A stretch of DNA of 64,000 nucleotides, from positions 34,232 through 98,231 of the forward strand of contig CAIQCK010000013.1 in assembly GCA_903870275.1 (NCBI GenBank), in the 5' to 3' direction. Positions within the stretch are counted from its first letter, which is position 1, and each line of letters starts with the position of its first letter. The notes under the pieces were generated by a model that did not search any database, was not told where the DNA came from, and saw nothing but the letters and a program-made list of their open reading frames with translations. The position numbers and the translations under genes were made by a program. Of the stretch, positions 32,530 to 41,677 are shown piece by piece. The DNA is from an uncultured bacterium (lineage in GTDB: Bacteria; Verrucomicrobiota; Verrucomicrobiia; CAIQCK01).

Positions 32530-34760
32530 GACAGTCCGAATCGTTTCCGCAAAATCCATTCCGCGCCGAGACAGCCGGCCGTCAGCGCCAGCATCCAGCC
32601 GTTGACACCGACGGGCCGGCGCAACACGCGGTTGCGACGAACCTGCTCAATCTTCGACCGGATCGTGTTCACCAATCCGCCGTCGTCACGGCAATCCTCA
32701 AGCTTCACCGCCAGCCCGTCACTCAGCGCGGCCCACTGGCGCAACCCTTCCATGTTCCGCGCCGTTTGCTGCAACTCCACGTTGATGTCGCGGATTTCCA
32801 GCGAACGATTGGCCACGGCGTGCTTCATCGCGTCCAGCACCGTCACCGTATAGAGGCCCTCCTTTTCTGCGCGAAACACCAGATCGACCGGCCGTGCGGG
32901 CGCGAGGTCCACGACTTGCTCGTGAACGATCGCCTTGTCGCCGCCCTCGACACGCACCAAGAATTTCCCGGCTGCCTGCGCGATGTTCTTCGGATTCGGC
33001 TGGCGTTCCAGCACGACACGGACGTCCGACCGCGGCCGCAAGTCCTGACTGATGAAGTGGATCGCCACGTCCTGCCGGCCCGATTCGCCGAGAAAACGGA
33101 ACAATTGCCGCCAGAAGCGGTCGAAATATGGCGACTCGCAATCCTTCGCCAACCGCCACCGCCAGAAGTTCTGCACGCAGATCACCGCCGACTGTCCCGC
33201 GCCGTAACGCTGCGCGGCCATCAGGATCCGCCGGCCTGCGGGCCCTTGGTCTTCCTGATGCACCGCCCAGACCTGCGCGCCCGCTTTCGCCGAATCCACG
33301 CGGCTGTAATGCGTAAACGCCGGCAACTGCGCCCACACGTCGCGGCTCGGCCGGTCGTCGCGGATTTGAAACACCGGATGCTGCAGCGCCTCATCGCTGA
33401 CCTGCAAGTGGAACGGGCGGTCCAGTCCGCGCACGCCGCGGTCCGTCGAGAACATCACCGGCAGCATTTGCTCCAGCCGGCTGCTTTGCCAGGAAGAATC
33501 GAACGTGTCCGCCCCGCCGATCATCAAGACGCCGCCGCCCAGTTCGCCACAGAATCGCACCAGCAGTTCCTGTTGTGCCGGATTCAAGTCGGCCGGCCTC
33601 AGGTTCGAAATCACCACCACGCGATACGGTGCGAGTTCCTCCAGCATCGTCGGGAAACCGCCGAGCAACTCGCCCGCGCTCTCGACGTTCTGGCGAAACA
33701 CCGACTTGCTCGACGTGCGCGTCAGGCCGGTGAGCTTGATGGCCGGATCGCCTCGCAAGGCCAGGCCGATAAACTTGTAATCCCAAGTCAGCGCACCCTG
33801 CACGTAGAGCACGCGGAGTTCCTTCTCGCTGCTGATGCGCACGGTCGTTGCGGCCTGCGTCTCCACGCACTTCAACCCCGGCACCGACGGCGGCATCAAC
33901 TGGAGCGCGTAGTTGTGGACGCCTGCATCCTTTTCGAGGACACGAAACGTCTCCTGCCAGAACCGCGATCCTTTCCCCGCGTTGACGGTCTTCGTCTGCT
34001 GGAGCCGGCCGTCGCGCAACAGCGCCAGATCGAAGGGCGGCATCGCCTCCGCATTCATCATCTCGAGTTGCGCCGTGACTGTGAACGCCGCGTTCGGCGC
34101 GGCGACCGGCGGCGCCTCGGCCCGGCGCAACATGAGCGTTTGCACGCCGCGGTCATTGCCGACGCCCACGCCGATGAACGGCACGCCCGCGTCGGCCAGC
34201 GCCGCGAATGCCCGCGCGTTGTCGGCGCTCTCGTTGGCCACGCCATCGGTGATGGCGATCACGGCCAGCGGCCTGCCCGTGACGGTTGCCAGCCCGCGGG
34301 CAATGGCGCCGCCAAGATTCGTTCGTCGGCCGTTGGGCTGGGCTGAGGCCGCCTGATTTCCCGTCGCCACTTCGGCATCTTCCGCAAACAACAACGGGTG
34401 CACGTTCAGACTCGCCGCATGCAGCGCGGGCAGCAACCGCTCGCGCGTGAAAGCCATGGCTTGCGCGTAGCGCGTTTCGCCGTTCTCCTCGAGCGACATG
34501 CTTTCGCTGCGGTCGAGCAGTAGCACGGCGGATTTCGGCGTATTCTTTGCTTCCTCGTCTTTCGCCACCCACACGGGCCGGGCAGCGAGGAACACCAACA
34601 CGAGCAGCGCAACGGCCCGGAACCCGCAAAACACCGACGCCGCGCCGCGCCCCAGTCCGCGCCCGCGCAACGATCGCCACGCGAGCACAAGCATCGCGGC
34701 CACCAGCGGCAATCCGAGCTGCCAGCCAGGCGGGAAATCGAAAAGGATGCGCGCAGTCAT
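32526..34760 (-). CDS. VWA/glutamine-amidotransferase-like membrane protein (module A)
   Basis: A 744-residue protein. Two N-terminal membrane segments (about residues 14-30 and 43-64) precede a von Willebrand A domain with an intact MIDAS (LLLDRSESMS at about 80-89). From about residue 320, a class I amidotransferase-like domain (VLYVQGALTWDYKFI, ELGGGVLMIGGADTF) follows. A final membrane segment (GWMLALTAGCLGAEWIL) ends the protein. Likely an envelope protein binding metal-dependent ligands for the MoxR/BatA system. Confidence 0.85.
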   Translation of the reverse strand: MTARILFDFPPGWQLGLPLVAAMLVLAWRSLRGRGLGRGAASVFCGFRAVALLVLVFLAARPVWVAKDEEAKNTPKSAVLLLDRSESMSLEENGETRYAQAMAFTRERLLPALHAASLNVHPLLFAEDAEVATGNQAASAQPNGRRTNLGGAIARGLATVTGRPLAVIAITDGVANESADNARAFAALADAGVPFIGVGVGNDRGVQTLMLRRAEAPPVAAPNAAFTVTAQLEMMNAEAMPPFDLALLRDGRLQQTKTVNAGKGSRFWQETFRVLEKDAGVHNYALQLMPPSVPGLKCVETQAATTVRISSEKELRVLYVQGALTWDYKFIGLALRGDPAIKLTGLTRTSSKSVFRQNVESAGELLGGFPTMLEELAPYRVVVISNLRPADLNPAQQELLVRFCGELGGGVLMIGGADTFDSSWQSSRLEQMLPVMFSTDRGVRGLDRPFHLQVSDEALQHPVFQIRDDRPSRDVWAQLPAFTHYSRVDSAKAGAQVWAVHQEDQGPAGRRILMAAQRYGAGQSAVICVQNFWRWRLAKDCESPYFDRFWRQLFRFLGESGRQDVAIHFISQDLRPRSDVRVVLERQPNPKNIAQAAGKFLVRVEGGDKAIVHEQVVDLAPARPVDLVFRAEKEGLYTVTVLDAMKHAVANRSLEIRDINVELQQTARNMEGLRQWAALSDGLAVKLEDCRDDGGLVNTIRSKIEQVRRNRVLRRPVGVNGWMLALTAGCLGAEWILRKRFGLS

Positions 34761-37318
34761 CGTTGCTCCGAGAGCTTCTTGAAATACTGTTCGATCCGGC
34801 CGCGATATGCCGGCGGCAGCCGCGACGGGTCCACGGTCGTGGTCGTTGGCTCGTCGGGTTTCTTCCGGTCCTTGTCGCTGACTTCGATCGAGAAAGTCCG
34901 CAACTCGTCCATCAACTTCTGGATTCGCAGTTCATCGAGAGGCTGGCCTTTTTCCTTCAACTCCCGCTCCAGCAATGCCACGACCTTGTCGGTGCGCTCG
35001 TTATGGCCGTGCATGCCCCAGAGGCCCGCGCTTAGGTTGCGCAACGCCTCCTCGCGCTGCTTTGCTTCGTTTCCTGGCGACAGCGGGTGGTTGTTTTGTT
35101 GGTGCTGCAACAAACTCTCCAGTTGCGACAGGCCCCGGTCCAACGCGTCCTGTTCGCCCTCCTTGAGCGCGTCCGAGTTCTGCGCTTCCTGCAACACGGG
35201 CGGCTGGCTTTCGGTGAACGCCTTGCTGACCCGGCCCAAGCCCTGTTTCGCTTCGCCGGCCCGTTGCTGTCTTGCCGCATCCTGTTTCGCGGCGGCCAGC
35301 GCGTTGAGCTTCGCATCCAGTTCCTTCTTGTTCTGGTCGCCCAACGCCTGGCCCAACTTGGGGCCGAACGCGCCGCGCATCGCTTGCTGGTCAACGATGT
35401 TCTTGAGTTGATCGAGCGTTCCCTTCGCGTCTCCGGCGTCTTTCTGGAGTTGTTGTTCGGTCATCGCATCGGGCTTCTGCTCGACCTGGCCGAACTGCTT
35501 GATCTTGTCGTCGAGCATCTTCTTGAGCTTGTATGCGTCGGCAAGCTGTTGGCCTGCCGCCTGCCGTTTCATCGCGTCGTGTAACTGCTCGAGCTTCTCC
35601 GTTGCCTCGTGCGGCCGGGCCTTCGCGTTGCGCGCGCCCTGCCTCAATCCCTCCGCAGCATGGCTGAGTGCACCCTTGCTTTCGCTCAACTCCTTTTCCA
35701 CTCCGTGCATCGCCTGCGGGTGCTGGTCGGAAAAATCCTGCAACGATTGCTTCAGTGAGTCCTCCGCCGCCGCGTGCTTGGCGTAGTCGGCCTTTTTCGA
35801 CGCCGCCGTGCGCTGGGCAATGCTCCGCTGTCGCTCGGCCGCTTGTTTCACAAACTCCTGTGCGGCCTGCGATTCGTTGCGGAACTCGGCCATCTCCTTC
35901 AACTTGTCCGCCTGTTCGGCAACGAACGGGGCCGTCTCGTCTGGCTTCGGCTTGGCAAACGCATCGGGGTGTTCCGTGACGAATTTCTGGAAGTTCTTGC
36001 GCGTGGCCACTAGTTCGGTCAGCGCGCTGCGCTCGTGGTTGGACGCTCCGGCCATGAAGTTGTCCTTGAGCGAGGTCCCCGCGCGTTCCAGCTCGTTGGC
36101 AGCCAGGGCCAGATGATTGAGCACGTCGCCAACCGGCTGGTTTTCCATCTCGCCGGCAATGCGCGCATAGAGATGCACTGCCGCCTGCTGGAGATCGAGT
36201 TCGGCCTCGGCCAGTTTCCTGCGGTCTTGATCCTGCAACTCTGCTGTCGGCTGCGGCTGCTGGATATGGCGGTGCGTCTGGCGGATGACGTGTTGCTGGC
36301 GGTTGATCAACGTGCTCAGTTCGTTCAACAACTCGTAGGATTGGCCGTGTTCGCCTCCGGGCATTTTCAGGATGTCCTCGCGAAACGGCCGCACTTCGAG
36401 GAAGTAAACCTCGGATGCGAACGAATCGGACCGTTCCGTGGCAGCCTTCGCGTAGTAAGTGAGCACATCCCAGTCGTCGAGGCGGTATTCGTCGAGGTAA
36501 ACGATCGGACGATACGCCGCGTAGCGCGGCTCGGTTGGCGCGGGCAAAACGTGCGCTTGCTCGGCCGCGCCGTTGACCGCAGAGGACCAGGCGACGTTCG
36601 TCAGCGCGGAGTTGGCCGCCGCCTCAATCTGCAACGGCACGGTGTCCACCTTCGTCACGCGCAAGTCGCGGGCGGGTTCGGTGATGCGAACCTCGCCCCA
36701 GGCCGTCTGCTGCTTGCCGGCAGCCACTTCCGGGGGTGGCAGTTCAAACGGCTCTTCCGGTTTCGGTGCGACGGCTTTGGTCAGCCTCTCGTTTTCCACC
36801 AGCCGTTCCCAGGGCACGTAGCGCTCATTGTAAAAGCAAGTGATGGCCAGCATGATGAAGAATACTGCCAGATGCGTCAGCGGCCGCGCGGACGGGAATG
36901 GCGCCCGGGCTTCCTCCGCGACGAGCACGTCATGCGCTTGTTCTTCGATGCGCCGGTAGAACGACCACACCGTATGCACGTGCCGGTTCTTTTCCAAGGC
37001 CACCAGCGTGTTCAACCGGTCCTGCAGCGTCGGCTGCACACTCTCGACGGCGCCGGCAAGCTTCCTGCGCTCCGGTGTGTTTGCGAGAACAACGAGCAAC
37101 ACCGTCGCCGCCGCGCCAAGGGAGCCAAACGCCACCAGACCGATCAGCGCCGCAACGATCATTTTCTGCACGATCCAGCCGTGCACCATCGCCACGCTGA
37201 GCAGCAACAGCAACGCGCAGGTGATCGCGCCAAGGGTCGAGGTGTGTTGCAGCCAGCGCAGCCAGCGCAGTCGCGAGACGACCCTCGCGAAACGCTGCTC
37301 GATGACGGGCAAATTCAT
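34757..37318 (-). CDS. DUF4175-like coiled-coil membrane protein (module A)
   Basis: An 853-residue protein. Membrane segments lie near residues 30-47, 55-80 and 135-150. An Ig-like middle part follows, and from about residue 440 a long charged helical region rich in Q, K, E and A (ERQRSIAQRTAASKKADYAK), predicted to be coiled coil. Similar proteins (DUF4175-type) always sit beside MoxR/BatA genes. The start is the ATG at 37318, overlapping the preceding stop; the longer frame is overlap with the upstream gene. No enzyme motif is seen. Confidence 0.78.
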   Translation of the reverse strand: MNLPVIEQRFARVVSRLRWLRWLQHTSTLGAITCALLLLLSVAMVHGWIVQKMIVAALIGLVAFGSLGAAATVLLVVLANTPERRKLAGAVESVQPTLQDRLNTLVALEKNRHVHTVWSFYRRIEEQAHDVLVAEEARAPFPSARPLTHLAVFFIMLAITCFYNERYVPWERLVENERLTKAVAPKPEEPFELPPPEVAAGKQQTAWGEVRITEPARDLRVTKVDTVPLQIEAAANSALTNVAWSSAVNGAAEQAHVLPAPTEPRYAAYRPIVYLDEYRLDDWDVLTYYAKAATERSDSFASEVYFLEVRPFREDILKMPGGEHGQSYELLNELSTLINRQQHVIRQTHRHIQQPQPTAELQDQDRRKLAEAELDLQQAAVHLYARIAGEMENQPVGDVLNHLALAANELERAGTSLKDNFMAGASNHERSALTELVATRKNFQKFVTEHPDAFAKPKPDETAPFVAEQADKLKEMAEFRNESQAAQEFVKQAAERQRSIAQRTAASKKADYAKHAAAEDSLKQSLQDFSDQHPQAMHGVEKELSESKGALSHAAEGLRQGARNAKARPHEATEKLEQLHDAMKRQAAGQQLADAYKLKKMLDDKIKQFGQVEQKPDAMTEQQLQKDAGDAKGTLDQLKNIVDQQAMRGAFGPKLGQALGDQNKKELDAKLNALAAAKQDAARQQRAGEAKQGLGRVSKAFTESQPPVLQEAQNSDALKEGEQDALDRGLSQLESLLQHQQNNHPLSPGNEAKQREEALRNLSAGLWGMHGHNERTDKVVALLERELKEKGQPLDELRIQKLMDELRTFSIEVSDKDRKKPDEPTTTTVDPSRLPPAYRGRIEQYFKKLSEQR

Positions 37319-39357
37319 GCCCGCTCCTTTCGCAAAACCAGCCACACCTGCTCGGCCATCAGCGCCATCAGTCCGGCCACCAGCATCCACCACCACAACC
37401 GCTGCTGCCAGATGCCCGACAGCGACAACCCCCTCGCCGGCACGGTTCGTGTCGCGGGCGACGCTGGCTGCGCTCCCCGAAACTGCCAGTTCTTCAGCGC
37501 ATCGGGAGATTCCACATACACAAGCTGCGATTCCTTGGGCGAAGGATTGACGCTGAGCATTTTCTCCGGCTCATGGCCGCTGTCGTAGCACAACGCGTAA
37601 AGCCCCGGCAGATCGGGCACGCGGAACTGTGCGCGCCGCCCGACGACGGGCGTCCGCACAACTTCACCGCGCTCATCGCGCAGCGCAACTTCGCGGACGG
37701 GCGGGTCGGCTGCAACATGCAACGCACACATCTCGCCCGGTTCGAAGCTCGATGGCATGTCGTCCTCGGCACGGGCGCTTTGCAGGCAAAGATCCAAGAA
37801 CGGGATGAATGTCGGATGCAGCGGCCAGTCGGTCTGCTCGCGCTCGAAGCCAAACGCGGCCACGAACAGTCTGCCGGGGCCTTTTGTTGTTTGGAAAAAC
37901 ACCGCGTCGCCCGACTGGGAAAACATCAGCGGCATCGCCGACGGGCATCGCAACCGGACGTGGCGCAGGATTTTTACCTCCGCCAGGTTACCGAAATCCG
38001 ACGCGACAAACGGATGGAAAATCGGGTGGTTTGGAAACACAAACTCGATTCGCTCCGCCGCCGCTTTTGCGCCCGACGGGGCGGGCGGCTCCGGTTCGAA
38101 ACCCAGTTCGCGCAGCGCGCCGCCGACCAGCGGCGTGATGCGGTCCACCAACAGCAGAACGCCGCGGCCATTGCTGATGTAACGCTGGACCAGTTTGCGC
38201 GCGTCGGCCGATTGGAGGTAGTTGCTCTCGATGCACAGCACATCCGCGTCACGGCCGGCGGCGAGTTCGGCGGCGACACGGGCCGGATCGAGCGAGCGGG
38301 CGGCCCACTGGCCGCGCATGACTTCCGGCGACAGCGCCAGTCGCAGATAGGGCGAGCGCGCCAGCAACGCCACTTTGCCCTCGCGCACCGGCGGCAGGGA
38401 GAAGAACACGCGATTGTCGCCCGGCAGCGCGTCGGGGTCGCCTTCGACGCTGACCTCGCCGCGCAGCCAGAGCGCGGGATCGGCCTCCCATTGCGCTTGC
38501 AGCGGCACGCTGCCGGCCGCCGGGGGCAGTTCGACAGCGCGGCTGACAATGGTCTGGCCGTTGGCGCGCAACGTGACGTTCGCGGTTTTGGCAGGACCTT
38601 GATGATTGAGTTGGACTGCGAAATTCACCACCGACTTATCGCCGAGGAAAATCCGCTGCGCGCGCGGCTCGGCCAGTGAAAGATTCGGCGCTTGCGTCGC
38701 GGCAATCGCCGGCAGTGTAACCTCCACGTTATGGAGGAACGGCGGGACGCTGGCGTTTTCGGTCCACTGGTTTTCCTGGTTGTCGCTGCAGAGCACGATG
38801 CGTTTGCGGTCGCCAAGCGAGTTCATCAGCAAGCTGTTGGCCTGTTGGAACGCCGTCAGCAGCGAGCCGCGCTGAAACGACGGTTTTAACTCGCGCAGTT
38901 TTCGAACCACGACCTCGCGGTCATCGCCAAATGACGCGATCACGCGTGGCTGCGAGGTCAGCTCGATCACCGCGACCTGAACCTCCCGGCCCGCGCCAGC
39001 AATCTCGCGAGCAATGCGATCACGGTCGCGAACGAAACCCTCGCCGGATTGATGGCTCAGGGTGTTGTCGAGCAAATAGACGCGGCTTTCGCGGATCAGC
39101 AGCGCCGCCTCGTCGCGCAGAAACGGCCACGTAAACGCGGCGACGATCAGCAGCAGCGCTGCTGCGCGCAACAGGAACAGGAGCCGTTCACGCAACTGGA
39201 GCGGGCTTTGGCGCGGCACGGGCTGATCGTCGAGGAAACGCAAAGCCGAAAAACGCAAGAGGTTGGCTGGCGGCTTCCGCCGCAGATGCAGCCAGACCGG
39301 CGCCGCCAGAGCCAGCACACCCAGCCAGAGCCACGGATTGAGAAAAGAAAGGTTCAT
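37315..39357 (-). CDS. BatA-like aerotolerance protein with VWA-type domain (module A)
   Basis: A 680-residue protein. The N-terminus FLNPWLWLGVLALAAPVWLH and LRFSALRFL are typical of the BatA N-terminal domain, with a second membrane segment at about 57-77. The VWA-like domain has DNTLS where DxSxS is expected, so the MIDAS is altered and may not bind metal normally; the paralogue at 54432 has an intact one. An amidotransferase-like region (ADVLCIESNYLQS, RGVLLLVD) follows, and a C-terminal membrane segment ends it. ATG at 39357. Confidence 0.83.
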   Translation of the reverse strand: MNLSFLNPWLWLGVLALAAPVWLHLRRKPPANLLRFSALRFLDDQPVPRQSPLQLRERLLFLLRAAALLLIVAAFTWPFLRDEAALLIRESRVYLLDNTLSHQSGEGFVRDRDRIAREIAGAGREVQVAVIELTSQPRVIASFGDDREVVVRKLRELKPSFQRGSLLTAFQQANSLLMNSLGDRKRIVLCSDNQENQWTENASVPPFLHNVEVTLPAIAATQAPNLSLAEPRAQRIFLGDKSVVNFAVQLNHQGPAKTANVTLRANGQTIVSRAVELPPAAGSVPLQAQWEADPALWLRGEVSVEGDPDALPGDNRVFFSLPPVREGKVALLARSPYLRLALSPEVMRGQWAARSLDPARVAAELAAGRDADVLCIESNYLQSADARKLVQRYISNGRGVLLLVDRITPLVGGALRELGFEPEPPAPSGAKAAAERIEFVFPNHPIFHPFVASDFGNLAEVKILRHVRLRCPSAMPLMFSQSGDAVFFQTTKGPGRLFVAAFGFEREQTDWPLHPTFIPFLDLCLQSARAEDDMPSSFEPGEMCALHVAADPPVREVALRDERGEVVRTPVVGRRAQFRVPDLPGLYALCYDSGHEPEKMLSVNPSPKESQLVYVESPDALKNWQFRGAQPASPATRTVPARGLSLSGIWQQRLWWWMLVAGLMALMAEQVWLVLRKERA

Positions 39358-39412
39358 CGGTTCAGACGCATGGCGGGAGCGGCGCCTTGCATTGCGGCAT
39401 GCGCAATGCGTT

Positions 39413-40330
39413 TCACTTGAGTCTCCTTCTTTCCGCGAGAAACATCGCCAGCGCGTGCCAGGGATCTTCGTCGGTCCGAACGACGCAGTGAGGCACTTCA
39501 AGACTCCGAAAAAGCTGCCGGTGCGACTCCATGAACGCATGGAAGCGGGCCAGATACTTCTCGCGCGCCGCCGATGGCGACACTTGCCGGCGCACGCCGG
39601 TCTCGAGGTCCTCGAACAGCAGCGGCGATGTGAACGGGAACTCGATTTCGTCACGGTCGAGCACCTGGAAGACGATGACCTCATGCCCGTGGAAACGGAG
39701 TTGTTTGAAGCCCATTTCAACCTCCTCTGCGGGCTCGATCAGGTCGGAGAACAGCAGCACGACGCTGCGCCGATGAATCAATCGCGCGCCCTCCGCGAGC
39801 AACCCGGACAGACACGCGCCCCCGGCGGGCTGGAGCTGTTCGAGGTGGCGCAACATCATGCCGAACTGCGATGGCTTCTGCGACGGCCGGATGAAATGCG
39901 GCACGCCGTCAGCGCCGCCCGGCGCGAGCAGGCCCGCCGCGTCGTTTTGTTTCAGCAGGAACCACGTCAGCGCCGCCGCCAGGATGCGCGCGCAGTCGAG
40001 TTTCGACCCCCACGCGCCACCGCCGCGATACGCCATCGAGGCGCTTGTGTCGCAGAGCACGTAGAACCGGACGTTGGTCTCGAGCGTGTAGCGTTTGATG
40101 CAGAGCCGGTCGCTGCGGGCATAGAGCCGCCAGTCGAGGTGCTTGAGGTCGTCGCCCGGCTGGTAGTCGCGATACTCGCTGAACTCGACGCTGAACCCGT
40201 GAAACGGGCTTTCGTGCTGCCCGCTAAGGAAACCCTCCATGACATAGCGCGCCTTGAAGTCGAGTCCCTCCAGCGCCGCGAGCGCCTTCGGATCGAAACG
40301 GTCCGCGAGTGATTGGCTGGTGGCGATCAT
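39413..40330 (-). CDS. DUF58 protein (module A)
   Basis: A 305-residue cytosolic DUF58 protein: GFSVEFSEYRDYQPGDDLKH and WRLYARSDRL are the family signature, with a VWA-like metal site in VLCDTSASMA. DUF58 proteins work with MoxR AAA+ ATPases. Short gaps (103 bp to moxR, 55 bp to the BatA-like gene) indicate one operon. Confidence 0.92.
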   Translation of the reverse strand: MIATSQSLADRFDPKALAALEGLDFKARYVMEGFLSGQHESPFHGFSVEFSEYRDYQPGDDLKHLDWRLYARSDRLCIKRYTLETNVRFYVLCDTSASMAYRGGGAWGSKLDCARILAAALTWFLLKQNDAAGLLAPGGADGVPHFIRPSQKPSQFGMMLRHLEQLQPAGGACLSGLLAEGARLIHRRSVVLLFSDLIEPAEEVEMGFKQLRFHGHEVIVFQVLDRDEIEFPFTSPLLFEDLETGVRRQVSPSAAREKYLARFHAFMESHRQLFRSLEVPHCVVRTDEDPWHALAMFLAERRRLK

Positions 40331-40350
40331 TGGCGAACAGTAATCATTAT

Positions 40351-40450
40351 TCAGCAGTCAGCAACCAGTGGTCAGTGATCCGTCATCAGGAAGTCGCCGC
40401 GACTGGGAACTGATTACGGATCATGACCACTGATTACTGGCTACTGGACT
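40351..40450. repeat. Imperfect inverted repeat between moxR and DUF58 genes
   Basis: About 33-bp arms with few mismatches, centred near 40400 (for example AACCAGTGGTCAGTGATCCG against ACGGATCATGACCACTGATT, plus strand). Short CAGT/ATCAG units recur within each arm. The arms could fold in mRNA between the two genes. The right arm enters the last codons of moxR. A loosely similar stretch lies near 29535. Confidence 0.55.
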
Positions 40451-41486
40451 CACGCGGCACGTCTTTTAGCACCATCGCGATGATGTCGTCCGTGCTCTTG
40501 CTCTCGGCGTCGGCCTGGAAAGTGCGGATGAGCCGATGGCGCAACACCAGCGGGGCCAGCGCCGCGACGTCCTCGCACGCAACGTTGAACCGGCCATGGC
40601 ACGCGGCGCGCGCGCGGCCGGCCAGGATCAGGAACTGGCTCGCACGCGGGCTGGCGCCCCAGCGAATCCAGCGTTTGATGTAGTCGGCCGCGCCGGGATC
40701 GTTGGGCCGGGTGGCGCGAACCACGCGCACGGCGTAGTCCACGACGTTCGGCGCGGCGGGCACTTGCGCAACGACATCGCGGTATTTCAACACCTCGTCG
40801 CGCGTGAGCGCCGGCCGCAAGCGGTCGAGCGGCGTAAACGAGTGTTGCTCGACAATCGTCCTCTCGTCGGCGAGCGATGGATAATCAATCAGCACCTCGA
40901 ACAGGAACCGGTCCAACTGCGCCTCGGGCAGCGGATAGGTGCCTTCTTGCTCGATCGGGTTTTGCGTCGCGAGCACGATGAAGGGGTCGTCGAGCTTGTG
41001 GACCTTTCCGGCAACGGTGACGGTCTTCTCCTGCATCGCCTCCAGCAATGCGGCCTGCGTCTTCGGCGGCGTGCGGTTGATTTCGTCGGCGAGCAGCACC
41101 TGCGTGAAAATCGGCCCCGGCGCGAACACAAACCGGCGATGGCCTGTGGCGGCGTCCTGCTCCAGGATCTCGGTACCCGTGATATCGGACGGCATCAGGT
41201 CGGGCGTGAACTGGATGCGCGAGAAACCCAGTTCCATCAGCCGCGAGAGCGCGTGGACCAGCAGCGTTTTGGCGAGGCCCGGCACGCCGACCAGCAGGCA
41301 GTGGCCGCGTGAAAACAACGCGTAGATCGCCGCGTCCACCGCATCGTCCTGGCCGACGACGACCTTGCGGACTTCGGTGTGAATCTGGCGGACTTTCTCA
41401 GGCAGTGATTCGAGGGTCTTGGCGGGGTCGGGGTTGATTACCGGCGGCACCACGCGCGGAATCGGAGGCGGACCTGAAAGTGTCAT
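40434..41486 (-). CDS. moxR: MoxR-family AAA+ ATPase (module A)
   Basis: A 350-residue AAA+ ATPase. Walker A is GVPGLAKT (residues 67-74), Walker B LLADEINR, sensor 1 in FIVLATQNPIEQEGTYPLPE, and the MoxR-specific AQLDRFLFEV follows. MoxR proteins act as chaperones or remodelers for VWA-containing partners encoded downstream. An AGGAG six bases upstream supports the ATG. It has a paralogue at 57312-58289. Confidence 0.95.
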   Translation of the reverse strand: MTLSGPPPIPRVVPPVINPDPAKTLESLPEKVRQIHTEVRKVVVGQDDAVDAAIYALFSRGHCLLVGVPGLAKTLLVHALSRLMELGFSRIQFTPDLMPSDITGTEILEQDAATGHRRFVFAPGPIFTQVLLADEINRTPPKTQAALLEAMQEKTVTVAGKVHKLDDPFIVLATQNPIEQEGTYPLPEAQLDRFLFEVLIDYPSLADERTIVEQHSFTPLDRLRPALTRDEVLKYRDVVAQVPAAPNVVDYAVRVVRATRPNDPGAADYIKRWIRWGASPRASQFLILAGRARAACHGRFNVACEDVAALAPLVLRHRLIRTFQADAESKSTDDIIAMVLKDVPRESSSQ

Positions 41487-41677
41487 GGCGTTCTCCTGTC
41501 AGTTGGGGCGCGAGACCACGCTGAATGTGACGCGCTCCAGTCAACCGCTACAGATAACACCCACCCCGCAGGCGGGCTAGTCAAATTCACACGCGCAGTT
41601 GCTGGCACCCGAATCACTGGCGAAAGCGGAGCAGGTTGTGCGTCCAGGCCACTGGTAGTTGCATCGCCGGCAATCAT
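41483..41677 (-). CDS. Possible small gene (64 aa), doubtful
   Basis: This frame exactly bridges the gap between the DUF3857 gene and moxR: its ATG overlaps the upstream TGA and its TGA overlaps the moxR ATG, both as ATGA. The product would be a polar 64-residue peptide (MIAGDATTSGLDAQ...) with no motif, signal or helix pattern. The double coupling may be chance; equally, translation through it could couple the two real genes. Confidence 0.22.
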   Translation of the reverse strand: MIAGDATTSGLDAQPAPLSPVIRVPATARVNLTSPPAGWVLSVAVDWSASHSAWSRAPTDRRTP

